From: Nocardioides jiangsuensis
Lineage (GTDB): Bacteria; Actinomycetota; Actinomycetes; Propionibacteriales; Nocardioidaceae
DNA length: 64,000 nucleotides
NCBI RefSeq assembly: GCF_019679455.1
Contig: NZ_JAIEZQ010000002.1
Span: 744,001-808,000, forward strand
Direction of reading: 5' to 3'
The stretch's first letter is position 1. Every line of letters starts with the position of its first letter. Position numbers and translations under genes: made by a program. A model generated the notes under the pieces. That model did no database searches, was not told where the DNA came from, and saw nothing but the letters and a program-made list of their open reading frames with translations. Shown one piece after another: positions 1-7,852 of the stretch.

Positions 1-88
1 GCTGAACCCCGAACATGTCGGCGTAGAACTTGGTGGCCGCCTCGATGTCGGCGACGTTGAGCGCGAGCTGGATGCGGCTGGTGGTCAT
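1..88 (-). CDS. Partial VOC-fold dioxygenase, CadI/ArsI-like
   Basis: Only the first 29 codons are present; the rest lies beyond the left edge. The ATG at 88-86 follows a GAGGAG ribosome site at 95-100. The N-terminus reads MTTSRIQLALNVADIEAA and continues KFYADMFG, the first beta-alpha unit of the glyoxalase/VOC fold and very close to how CadI/ArsI heavy-metal-response proteins begin. A role in arsenic or cadmium resistance is inferred from that resemblance. The gene diverges from a SigZ-like sigma factor across about 155 bp. Another VOC protein cannot be excluded from so short a piece. Confidence 0.6.
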   Translation of the reverse strand, partial: MTTSRIQLALNVADIEAATKFYADMFGVQ

Positions 89-243
89 CGGGAACTCCTC
101 ACGGTCCTGCTTCCGCCGGTTGCGGAGGCCACCCCTGTAGACGAAGCCACCCGACGAGGGACGCACGCCCCCGTGTCTGGCCCGCGATGCGTCCATCTCC
201 CGGCTGCTTCGTCTTCTACGATGGACAGGCGCGGAGGATGGCG

Positions 244-876
244 ATGACGAACGCATCGGGCGAGAGCACCACCGAGCGCCGCAACCAGGAGTGGGGCGAG
301 ACCCTGGACCGGTTGCGGGGCTTCATCGCCGCACGGGTCGGGGACCCGGAGCTCGCCGCTGACATCACCCAGGACATCGTGGTGCGCGGCATCTCCTCGG
401 GGGCGCTGGACCGGGTGGACAACGTCATGGCCTGGCTCTACCGAGCGGCCCGCAACGCGGTCATCGACCACTACCGGACCCGACGCCGCCACGACGGCGA
501 CATCGACCTGGACCGCTGGCCCGCACCGGACACCTCCGGGAACCTGCCCAACGATGCCACCCGTGAGCTCGCTCGGTGTCTACAGCCGATGCTGGGTCGG
601 CTTCACCCGACCGCTCGCGATGCCCTGACCCGCGTGGACCTGGACGGGCAGACGCACCGGGAGGCAGCGGAGCAGCTCGGCATCTCCGTGTCCGGGATGA
701 AGTCACGTGTGCAGCGCGCTCGACGTGAGCTCAAGGAACAGTTGACGGCCTGTTGCCAGATCCAGACCGACTCGAGCGGCGCACTGGCCGACTACGCACC
801 GAACGCCGGCTCCTGCGGTTGTGCCGACGACTCGGCGGAGAGCGCCGCCGTCCGGGGCGAGCGCGCTGGCATGTGA
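244..876 (+). CDS. SigZ-like ECF sigma factor with Cys-rich C-terminus
   Basis: Encodes 210 aa with sigma region 2 (ELAADITQDIVVRG, then MAWLYRAARNAVIDHYR) and region 4 (TALTRVDL-like helix, then QTHREAAEQLGISVSGMKSRVQRAR). It should direct RNA polymerase to a small regulon. The tail carries CCQIQTD and, about 20 residues later, CGCA, a Cys signature seen in SigZ-type sigma factors that could sense metal or thiol state (inference). The ATG at 244 is chosen because GGAGG at 233-237 lies 6 nt before it; in-frame ATGs at 187 and 238 are worse placed. No anti-sigma gene adjoins. It diverges from the CadI-like gene, so metal-linked control is plausible. Confidence 0.85.
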   Translation: MTNASGESTTERRNQEWGETLDRLRGFIAARVGDPELAADITQDIVVRGISSGALDRVDNVMAWLYRAARNAVIDHYRTRRRHDGDIDLDRWPAPDTSGNLPNDATRELARCLQPMLGRLHPTARDALTRVDLDGQTHREAAEQLGISVSGMKSRVQRARRELKEQLTACCQIQTDSSGALADYAPNAGSCGCADDSAESAAVRGERAGM

Positions 877-912
877 ACGCCGCGTCCTGGCGCCGCCGTA
901 CGGGGGTGGTGG

Positions 913-1164
913 TCAGCCGCTGCGGCGGGCGAGGAACGCCTGGGTGCTGGCCATCGTGGCCAGCTCGGGGTAGTCGTCCTCCTCGATCCGCACCCCGCTC
1001 TGCTGGGTGAGCAGCTCGACGAAGCTCAGGAAGTCCAGCGAGTCGAGGTCGAAGGTCTGCCGCAGGTCGGCGTCGGGGGAGACCCCGTCGACGTCCGCGT
1101 CGGGCACGATCCGCAGGATCGCGGTGCCGACCATCGTGCGCGCCTGCGCCGGCGTGGTGGTCAT
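913..1164 (-). CDS. Acyl carrier protein
   Basis: An 83-aa acidic four-helix carrier protein. The phosphopantetheine attachment motif is LDSLDFLSF with Ser42, and the length is normal for a free-standing ACP. It is the last gene of the dehydrogenase operon; its ATG overlaps the E2 stop as ATGA (1161-1164), so translation is probably coupled. No fatty acid synthase or polyketide gene is nearby, so its acyl load presumably relates to the adjacent synthetase and 2-oxoacid dehydrogenase. This could supply acyl-ACP directly from a 2-oxoacid or a free acid, which is inference. The ACP identity is firm, the partner is not. Confidence 0.88.
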   Translation of the reverse strand: MTTTPAQARTMVGTAILRIVPDADVDGVSPDADLRQTFDLDSLDFLSFVELLTQQSGVRIEEDDYPELATMASTQAFLARRSG

Positions 1165-2597
1165 AGCTCCTCCGGGTGTTGCAGCAGTCGGTCGATCGTG
1201 GCCAGGAAGCGCGCGCCGGTGGACCCGTCGGTGGCGCGGTGGTCCCCGGAGAGGGTGAGGCGTACGACGGGGCGCACCCCGAGCATCCCGTCGACGGCCC
1301 AGGGACGCTCCACGACCCGGCCCACCCCGACCAGCGCCACCTGCGGCGGGTAGATCACGCCGATCACCTCCTCGACCCCCTGGTCGCCGAGGTCGGTCAC
1401 GGTCAGCGTCGGCTCGGCCATCTCGGCGCGGCGCAGCCGGCCCGCCCGGGCCCGGGCCACGAGGTCGCGCAGCCGCTGCATGGTCGTGGGCAGGTCGAGG
1501 TCGGCGGCGCCGTGGATCGCCGGGGCGACGAGCGGCCCGCCACGGACCGACACCGCGACCCCGAGGTGGACGTCCTCGCCGGGCACGAAGCGGCCGTCGA
1601 CCCAGAAGCCGTTGAGCTCGGGCACCGCGCGCGCGGCGAGCGCGGTCGCCCGCAGGAGCGCAGCGGCCGGGACGAGCCGCTCGGCGACCGGGCGCTCCCG
1701 GTTGGTCCTGCGCAGCCAGTCCGTCAGCGGACCCAGGTCGACCGTGGTCGCGACGTAGTAGTGCGGGATCTCGCGCTTCGCCCGGCCCATCAGCGCCGCG
1801 ATCGCGTCGCGTGACCCGGCCGCGCGTGCCGGGGCCGGCGGTGTCGGTGCGGCGGGCGCGGGTTCGGCCGGCGCTACCTCCGGCGCTTCGCGCCGCGCTG
1901 CCGGTACGGCGGCCGCCTGCACGTCGTCGGCGCGGACCGCGCCCCCGGGTCCGGTGCCGACCACCTGGTCCACGTCCACGCCGAGCTCCTCGGCCAGGCG
2001 GCGGGCGTAGGGCGAGACCCGTCGGGCGGCCGCCGGCGGCCGGTGTCGCGCGGCGGCGGCGCGGTCCACGTCGGCGCGGGTGACCCGGCCACCCGCGCCG
2101 GTGCCGTCCACCGACGTCAGGTCCACGCCGAGCTCGGCCGCGTGGTGCCGCACCGGAGGGGAGGCGGGATGGGCCCGGGGACGGGCCGGAGGTCGTGCGG
2201 CGCGCCGCCGCGGGGTGGTCACGGGCTCGGTCGCGGGCTGGACCGCCGGCGCGGGACCGGCTGCCGCGGCGACCGGGGCCGGAGCCTCTGCCTCGGCTGC
2301 GGGAGCCGCGGGTACCTCCGCGGGAGCCACCGGCGCGGGAGCCACCGGCGCGGGAGCCTCCGCGGGACCGAGCCGGGCCATCGGCGTGCCCACCGCGACC
2401 CGGGCCCCGGGCTCGACCAGCAGCGTCTGCACGACGCCGTCGTCGAAGGACTCCACCTCGATCGCGGACTTGTCGGTGTCCACCACCGCCATCGGGTCCC
2501 CGCGGTGCACGACGTCACCCTCGTGGACGAGCCACTCCACCAGCGTCCCGGCGTCCATGTCGGCGCCGAGCGACGGCATCGTGAAGTCGGCGGCCAC
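1161..2597 (-). CDS. 2-oxoacid dehydrogenase E2 (dihydrolipoamide acyltransferase)
   Basis: A 478-aa acyltransferase. Residues 5-80 are a lipoyl domain with the lipoylated lysine in DTDKSAIE (Lys43). An Ala/Pro-rich linker follows, then two E3-binding domains in tandem (about 144-178 and 193-228; cores GVDLTSVDGTGAGGRVTRAD and GVDVDQVVGTGPGGAVRADD). The catalytic domain ends with SGDHRATDG, giving the usual His453 and Asp457. It moves the acyl group from the E1-bound intermediate to CoA. The GTG start at 2597 abuts the E1-beta stop and places the lipoyl motif correctly. The doubled E3-binding domain is uncommon, and no E3 gene lies in the window. The acyl specificity cannot be read from sequence. 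Confidence 0.92.
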   Translation of the reverse strand: MAADFTMPSLGADMDAGTLVEWLVHEGDVVHRGDPMAVVDTDKSAIEVESFDDGVVQTLLVEPGARVAVGTPMARLGPAEAPAPVAPAPVAPAEVPAAPAAEAEAPAPVAAAAGPAPAVQPATEPVTTPRRRAARPPARPRAHPASPPVRHHAAELGVDLTSVDGTGAGGRVTRADVDRAAAARHRPPAAARRVSPYARRLAEELGVDVDQVVGTGPGGAVRADDVQAAAVPAARREAPEVAPAEPAPAAPTPPAPARAAGSRDAIAALMGRAKREIPHYYVATTVDLGPLTDWLRRTNRERPVAERLVPAAALLRATALAARAVPELNGFWVDGRFVPGEDVHLGVAVSVRGGPLVAPAIHGAADLDLPTTMQRLRDLVARARAGRLRRAEMAEPTLTVTDLGDQGVEEVIGVIYPPQVALVGVGRVVERPWAVDGMLGVRPVVRLTLSGDHRATDGSTGARFLATIDRLLQHPEEL

Positions 2598-3620
2598 TCA
2601 CCCCACCACCCTCCGGGCGGCGGCGACGACCTGGTCGACCTGCGGCAGCGCGGCCTGCTCGAGGTGCTGGGCGTAGGGGATCGGCACCTCCGCCGAGCAC
2701 ACCCGCTCCACCGGGCCGTCGAGGTCGTAGAAGCACTGCTCGGTGATCCGCGCGCTGACCTCCGCGGAGAGGCCACCGCTGCGCCAGCCCTCGTCGACGA
2801 CCACCGCGCGGTGCGTCTTGCGGACCGAGGCGGCGATCGTCGCGTCGTCGAGCGGGCGCAGGCTGCGCAGGTCGAGCACCTCGGCCGCCACCCCGGACCC
2901 GGCGAGCACGTCGGCCGCGGCGAGCGCCTTGTGCAGCGTCCCGCCGTAGCTGACCAGGGTCACGTCCCGGCCCTCCCGCCGTACGGCGGCCCGGGTGATG
3001 TCCACGTGCCCGGCGTCCCGGGGGAGCGTCCCGGTCATCGTGTAGAGGGTGCCGTGCTCGAACAGCAGCACCGGGTCGGGGTCCTCGAGCGCGGTCCACA
3101 GCATGCCGCGCGCGTCCTCGACGGTCGCCGGCGCGATCACCTTGATCCCGGGGATGTGCGCGTACCAGCCCTCCAGGCTGTGCGAGTGCTGCGCCGCGAG
3201 CTGCCGGCCGGCGCCAGTGGTCATCCGGATCACCAGCGGCACGTGCAGCTGGCCGCCGGACATGTGCGAGAGGGTCGCGGCGTTGTTGAGGATCTGGTCG
3301 AGCGCGAGCAGGCTGAAGTTCACGGTCATGATCTCGACGACCGGCCGCAGCCCGGCGAGCGCGGCGCCGATGCCCGCGCCGACGAAGCCGGACTCCGAGA
3401 GCGGGGTGTCTCGCACCCGCTCGGGACCGAACTCCTCGAGCAGCCCGAGGCTGACGGCGAAGCAGCCGCCGTACATCCCGACGTCCTCGCCCATCAGGAA
3501 GACCCGGTCGTCCTCGCGCAGCGCCTCCCGGAGCGCCTCGCGCAGCGCCTCCCGGTACGTCGTCTCGACGGTCCCGGTGGCAGCCGGCACCGGGGTGGCC
3601 CCCGTGCTGAGCGTGGTCAT
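2598..3620 (-). CDS. 2-oxoacid dehydrogenase E1 component, beta subunit
   Basis: A 340-aa transketolase-like subunit that forms the thiamine diphosphate-dependent E1 with the alpha subunit encoded upstream. Visible landmarks are [12 protein letters not shown] near residue 42, [21 protein letters not shown], the conserved [14 protein letters not shown] and a C-terminal transketolase domain ([20 protein letters not shown]). E1 decarboxylates a 2-oxoacid and acylates the E2 lipoyl group. The ATG at 3620 lies 1 nt after the E1-alpha stop. The N-terminus contains an internal [12 protein letters not shown] duplication. The substrate could be pyruvate, acetoin or a branched-chain oxoacid; the family layout resembles the pyruvate/acetoin dehydrogenases most. 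Confidence 0.93.
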   Translation of the reverse strand: MTTLSTGATPVPAATGTVETTYREALREALREALREDDRVFLMGEDVGMYGGCFAVSLGLLEEFGPERVRDTPLSESGFVGAGIGAALAGLRPVVEIMTVNFSLLALDQILNNAATLSHMSGGQLHVPLVIRMTTGAGRQLAAQHSHSLEGWYAHIPGIKVIAPATVEDARGMLWTALEDPDPVLLFEHGTLYTMTGTLPRDAGHVDITRAAVRREGRDVTLVSYGGTLHKALAAADVLAGSGVAAEVLDLRSLRPLDDATIAASVRKTHRAVVVDEGWRSGGLSAEVSARITEQCFYDLDGPVERVCSAEVPIPYAQHLEQAALPQVDQVVAAARRVVG

Positions 3621-3621
3621 C

Positions 3622-4617
3622 TCACGCCTCCGTCTCCGTGTACACGAACCGCTCGAGGTCCTCGGCCGGCTCCAGCGGCGCCGCCTCGGCCGCCGCCACC
3701 GCCCGGTCCACCTCGGCGGTGACCTCCGCGGCCATCGCGTCGCGGGCCTCGGCGCTGAGCCCGCCCTCGGCGGTCAGTTGGTGGGTCAGCAGGTCGATCG
3801 GGTCGCGCTCGCGCCAGCGGGCCACCTCGGCCTTGTCCCGGTAGCGCTCCGGGTCGTACATCGAGTGCGCCCGGAACCGGTAGGTACGAAGCTCGAGGAA
3901 GCACGGGCCGCCGCCGGCGCGGATCCGGTCCACGGCGCGGTCCGCGGCCTCCTCGACCGCGACCACGTCCATCCCGTCGACCGGCCAGGCGGCGATGCCG
4001 TACGACGCCGCACGCAGTGCCAGGTCGGTCTCGGCCTGCGCCCGGGCGATCGCGGTGCCCATCGCGTACAGGTTGTTCTCGCACGCGAACAGCACCGGCA
4101 GCCGCCACAGCGCGGCCAGGTTCACACACTCGTGGAACTCGCCCTCGGCGAACGCGCCGTCGCCGAAGAAGCAGACCGTCACGGTGGGCCGCATGCGCAT
4201 CTTGTCGGCGAGCGCGAGCCCGATCGCCAACGGCAGCCCGCCGGCCACGATCGCGTTGCCGCCGTAGAACCGGCGGCCCACGTCGAACAGGTGCATCGAC
4301 CCGCCCCGGCCGCGGCTGCAGCCGGTGGCCTTGCCGTACATCTCGGCCATCACCGAGTCCATGGACATCCCGCGGGCGATCGCGTGCCCGTGCTCGCGGT
4401 ACGTCGACACGACGGCGTCGCCCTCGTCGAGCACGGCGTTCACGCCGACCGCGACCGCCTCCTCGCCGATCGCGACGTGCAGGAAGCCCCGGATCTTCGC
4501 GGCGCTGTAGAGCTCCACGCAGCGCTCCTCGAAGAGCCGGATCCGCACCATCTCGCGCAGCAGGTCGAGCCGGTGCCGGACGTCGGCGGCCGGCTCGCGG
4601 TCCAGGGTCTGGGTCAT
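3622..4617 (-). CDS. 2-oxoacid dehydrogenase E1 component, alpha subunit
   Basis: A 331-aa ThDP-binding subunit. The ThDP/Mg motif runs from [17 protein letters not shown] to ENNLYAMGT, with the substrate-entry motif [17 protein letters not shown] before it and the phosphorylation-loop region [11 protein letters not shown] after it. It forms the E1 heterotetramer with the beta subunit. The reading frame is open far upstream, but the ATG at 4617 gives the normal family length; it overlaps the preceding stop as TGATG, so coupling is likely. A GTG at 4620 is one codon further upstream. Neighbours point to a dedicated oxoacid dehydrogenase distinct from the AceE type. Confidence 0.93.
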   Translation of the reverse strand: MTQTLDREPAADVRHRLDLLREMVRIRLFEERCVELYSAAKIRGFLHVAIGEEAVAVGVNAVLDEGDAVVSTYREHGHAIARGMSMDSVMAEMYGKATGCSRGRGGSMHLFDVGRRFYGGNAIVAGGLPLAIGLALADKMRMRPTVTVCFFGDGAFAEGEFHECVNLAALWRLPVLFACENNLYAMGTAIARAQAETDLALRAASYGIAAWPVDGMDVVAVEEAADRAVDRIRAGGGPCFLELRTYRFRAHSMYDPERYRDKAEVARWRERDPIDLLTHQLTAEGGLSAEARDAMAAEVTAEVDRAVAAAEAAPLEPAEDLERFVYTETEA

Positions 4618-6419
4618 CACACACGCTCCAGGGTGGAGAGGTCCCCCTCGGGAAGCCCGAGCTCGCGGGCCTTGAGCAGCCGGCGCATCACCTTGCCGCT
4701 GCGGGTGTGGGGGAGGTTCTGGTCGAAGGCGATCTCGCGTGGGGCGACCGAGCCGAGCCGGCGCCGGCCGAACGCGACGAGCTCGAGCCGCAGGTCCTCG
4801 GTCGGCTCGAAGCCGCGGCGCAGGGTGACGAACGCCTTGACCACCTCGCCGGCGACCGGGTCGGGCTTGCCGATCACGCCGGCCTCGGCGACCGCGGGGT
4901 GCTCCATCAGCGCGCTCTCGACCTCGAACGGGCCGATCAGGTGGCCGGCGGACTTGATCACGTCGTCGGCGCGGCCCACGAACCAGTAGTAGCCGTCCTC
5001 GTCGCGCCGGGCGAGGTCGCCCGTGAGGTACCAGCCGCCGGCGAAGCACCGCCGGTAGCGCGCCTCGTCGTCGAGGTAGCCGCGGAACATCGACGGCCAG
5101 CCGGGGCGCAGCGCGAGCTCGCCGGTGCCGCCGGGGTCGGTCACCTCGCGCACCGCGCCGTCCACCACGAGCGCGCGCCCGTCGTCCCCGCGCTCGAGCA
5201 CCGTGGCCACGACCCCGGGCACGGGCACCCCCATCGACCCGGGGCGGACCGGGGAACCGGGCTCGTTGCTGATCATGATCGCGCCGGTCTCGGTCTGCCA
5301 CCAGTTGTCGAGCACCGGCCGGTCGAAGGTCTCCTGGCCCCAGACCACGGCCTCGGGGTTCAGCGGCTCGCCGACGCTGGCGACGTGCCGCAGCGCGGAC
5401 AGGTCGTACTCCCGCGCGAGCTCACCGCCGGTGCGCATCAGCATCCGCAGCGCGGTGGGCGCGGTGTACCAGACGGTGACCCGGTGCCCCTGGAGGATCC
5501 GGTACCAGCGGCGGGCGTTGAACTCGCCGGCGTCGCAGACCACGGTCACCCCGTGGGTGAGCGGGGCGACGATGCCGTACGACGTCCCGGTGACCCAGCC
5601 CGGGTCCGCGGTGCACCAGAACACGTCGCCGCCACGCAGCCCGAGCGCGTGCGCGCCGGTGGCGTGGTGGGCGACGACGGCCTCGTGCACGTGCACCGCG
5701 CCCTTGGGCTTGCCGGTGGTACCGCTGGTGAAGTGCAGCAGCGCCGGCGTCTCGGGGTCGGTGGCGGGGATCTCGTAGCTGTCGTCGGCGTCGTCGAGCA
5801 GCGCGGCCCAGGACAGCGTGCCCGGGACGGCGGTCCCCGCCGCGGCGCCGTCCGGCCCGGCCGGCGGTACGGCGTCCACGAGCAGGACGTGCCGGAGGTC
5901 GGGCAGCCCGTCGCGGACCGGGGCGACCCGGCGGCGATACAGGTCGTAGGTGGTGACCAGCACGCGCCCGTGGCCGAGGCGCAGGCGTTCGCGGACCGGC
6001 TCCGGGCCGAACGCCGCGAACAGCGGGCAGTACAGGCTGGTGTGCTTGAGGGTGCCCAGCGCCGTCACGTAGGTCTCCAGGCCGCGGCCGAGCAGCGAGA
6101 AGACCGCCTCGCCCGGCGCGACCCCGAGCCGGTCGAGGACCCGGGCGAACCGGTTGGTCAGCGAGGCCAGGTCGGCGTAGGTCACCTCGGAGACGCTCTC
6201 GTCGGGGGCCACGCAACGCAGCGCGACCACGCCGCCGTCCCCGTGCAGCACGTGCCGGTCGACGGCCTCGTGCGCGATGTTGAGCCCGCGGTCCCCGGGC
6301 AGGCCGTCGAGCAGGCGGCGTGCCGCCCGCCAGACCTCGGCGCTCGCCCGCGCGGCGTCGTCCCCCGACTCCGCCGGCGCACCGGTCCGGGCGTCCACCC
6401 CGACCGTGGGGCCGCTCAT
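4617..6419 (-). CDS. Acetate/acyl-CoA synthetase (AMP-forming)
   Basis: A 600-aa ANL-superfamily ligase. It has the P-loop [19 protein letters not shown], the [10 protein letters not shown] signature of acetyl-CoA synthetases, the [22 protein letters not shown] hinge region and the C-terminal [11 protein letters not shown] whose lysine is the usual catalytic and acetylation site. It would activate acetate or a related short acid to acyl-CoA, possibly feeding the same CoA or ACP pool as the downstream dehydrogenase. The ATG at 6419 overlaps the small upstream gene's stop as ATGA; a much longer reading frame upstream is rejected. The acid substrate is not settled by sequence. Confidence 0.9.
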   Translation of the reverse strand: MSGPTVGVDARTGAPAESGDDAARASAEVWRAARRLLDGLPGDRGLNIAHEAVDRHVLHGDGGVVALRCVAPDESVSEVTYADLASLTNRFARVLDRLGVAPGEAVFSLLGRGLETYVTALGTLKHTSLYCPLFAAFGPEPVRERLRLGHGRVLVTTYDLYRRRVAPVRDGLPDLRHVLLVDAVPPAGPDGAAAGTAVPGTLSWAALLDDADDSYEIPATDPETPALLHFTSGTTGKPKGAVHVHEAVVAHHATGAHALGLRGGDVFWCTADPGWVTGTSYGIVAPLTHGVTVVCDAGEFNARRWYRILQGHRVTVWYTAPTALRMLMRTGGELAREYDLSALRHVASVGEPLNPEAVVWGQETFDRPVLDNWWQTETGAIMISNEPGSPVRPGSMGVPVPGVVATVLERGDDGRALVVDGAVREVTDPGGTGELALRPGWPSMFRGYLDDEARYRRCFAGGWYLTGDLARRDEDGYYWFVGRADDVIKSAGHLIGPFEVESALMEHPAVAEAGVIGKPDPVAGEVVKAFVTLRRGFEPTEDLRLELVAFGRRRLGSVAPREIAFDQNLPHTRSGKVMRRLLKARELGLPEGDLSTLERV

Positions 6420-6598
6420 CCGCGGTCCCGCCGTTCGCGTTCCTGCTCCTCCTTGGCGGCCTTCCGTGCGTGCCGGGCCTCCGCCGACAGGTACTGGTTG
6501 AGGCCGGCCGCGATCCGCTCCCGGGTGGACCTGCTGGTCGGGCCCGCTGCCTCGTTCTTGGCCTCGCGCTGGGCGTCGAACCGCTCTCGCTCGTTCAT
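6416..6598 (-). CDS. Small charged protein opening the acyl-CoA synthetase operon
   Basis: A 60-aa strongly charged protein with no domain that I recognise. It starts [19 protein letters not shown] and ends in an Arg/Lys/Glu-rich helix ([17 protein letters not shown]), so it is likely helical or a coiled coil. The ATG at 6598 has GAGGAG at 6605-6610. Its stop overlaps the synthetase ATG (ATGA, 6416-6419), which makes it the probable first gene of the operon and suggests translational coupling or a small accessory subunit. Function unknown. Confidence 0.7.
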   Translation of the reverse strand: MNERERFDAQREAKNEAAGPTSRSTRERIAAGLNQYLSAEARHARKAAKEEQERERRDRG

Positions 6599-6766
6599 GG
6601 CTGGCTCCTCGTGCTGTCCCCGCACTCACCTTCACCGTGCGCCCGGCGGGGGGCACGTCCTAGGGGCGAACGGCCCGAATCCGCGGCACCTCCGGCCCGC
6701 CCGGGGAGGCGCCTGGGACCCGGCCCGGAGCGGAGTGACGGACACCATGCGGCCGCCTGCGGCGGT

Positions 6767-6785
6767 ACAGGTTAGCCTTGCCTTA
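6767..6785 (+). promoter_or_regulatory. IdeR/DtxR-type iron box
   Basis: The 19 bases ACAGGTTAGCCTTGCCTTA match the DtxR/IdeR consensus TTAGGTTAGGCTAACCTAA at 13 of 19 positions, with the left half-site nearly intact. It lies 47 bp before the ferric transporter start. An iron-loaded DtxR-family repressor would shut the operon when iron is replete, which fits the genes downstream. Confidence 0.75.
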
Positions 6786-6832
6786 GTTCCAGTTCGTCGA
6801 TCGAACGTCTCGCGCGTTCGTGAGGAGTCCGA

Positions 6833-7852
6833 ATGCGCCGTACGTCCCTGGTCGCCGCCGCGCTCGCGCTGTCCGCCGCCGTCTCCGGCTGCGGCGTGCT
6901 CGGGATCGGCGAGGAGCCCGCCGACCTCCAGGTGTACTCCGCACGGCACTACGACCTCGAGGAGGCGTTCGCCGACTTCACCGACGAGACCGGCATCACC
7001 GTGGACTTCCTGTACGGCGACGACGCCGAGCTGCTCCAGCGGCTGAAGGCCGAGGGCGCCGAGACCCCCGCGGACGTCTACATGACCGTGGACGCCGGCA
7101 ACCTGTGGAAGGCCGCGCAGGACGACGAGCTCGCCCCCCTGAAGTCCGCCGAGCTCGACGGCGCGGTGCCCGCGGACCTCCGGGACCCGCAGGGCCGCTG
7201 GTACGGCCTCGCGCTGCGCGCCCGCACCGTGGCCTACAACCCGGACGCGGTGGACCCTTCGGAGTTCGACACCAAGGACACCTACGCCGACCTCGCCGAC
7301 CCGAAGTGGAAGGGCCGGCTCTGCATGCGCGACGAGACCGAGGCCTACACCCAGTCCCTGGTCGCCAGCCTGATCGACCTCTACGGGCGGGAGAAGACGC
7401 TCGGGATCGTCGAGGGCTGGGTCGCCAACGACGTCGAGATCATGAGCAACGACATCCTGCTGCTCGAGGCGCTCGACTCCGGCGCCTGCGACGTCGCGCT
7501 CGTCAACCACTACTACTACGCGCGTGAACTCACCGAGAACCCGGACCTGAACGTCAAGCTGTTCTGGGCCAGCCAGGACGGCGCGGGCACCCACGCGAAC
7601 ATCTCCGGGGCCGGCGTGGTCGAGTCCTCCGACAACCCGAAGCAGGCCCAGCAGCTGCTCGAGTGGCTCGCCACCGACGGCCAGAGCGCCTTCGTCGACG
7701 GGAACCACGAGTACCCGGTCAACCCCGACGTCGAGCCCGAGCAGCTGATCAAGGGGTTCGGGGAGTTCAAGCGGATGCCGATCGACGCCGAGGCGTACGG
7801 CGACCTCAACGCCGAGGCCACCGACCTGCTCGCGGAGGCCGGCTACCAGTGA
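6833..7852 (+). CDS. Ferric iron ABC transporter, substrate-binding lipoprotein
   Basis: A 339-aa periplasmic-binding protein of the FbpA/FutA type. The signal peptide ends in a lipobox (AVSGCG, Cys near residue 20), followed by LQVYSARHYDLEEAF and, late in the protein, VNHYYYARE, the consecutive tyrosines that bind Fe(III) in this family. It delivers ferric iron to the permease encoded next. GAGGAG at 6822-6827 precedes the ATG. The gene lies under the iron box, and its stop overlaps the permease GTG. One Cys in KGRLCMRDE is unusual in an exported protein but has no obvious role. Confidence 0.93.
   Translation: MRRTSLVAAALALSAAVSGCGVLGIGEEPADLQVYSARHYDLEEAFADFTDETGITVDFLYGDDAELLQRLKAEGAETPADVYMTVDAGNLWKAAQDDELAPLKSAELDGAVPADLRDPQGRWYGLALRARTVAYNPDAVDPSEFDTKDTYADLADPKWKGRLCMRDETEAYTQSLVASLIDLYGREKTLGIVEGWVANDVEIMSNDILLLEALDSGACDVALVNHYYYARELTENPDLNVKLFWASQDGAGTHANISGAGVVESSDNPKQAQQLLEWLATDGQSAFVDGNHEYPVNPDVEPEQLIKGFGEFKRMPIDAEAYGDLNAEATDLLAEAGYQ

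Noticed and set aside
4017-7046. A 1009-codon plus-strand open frame across the synthetase operon
   Set aside because: Shadow frame that crosses several coupled minus-strand genes and the iron box.
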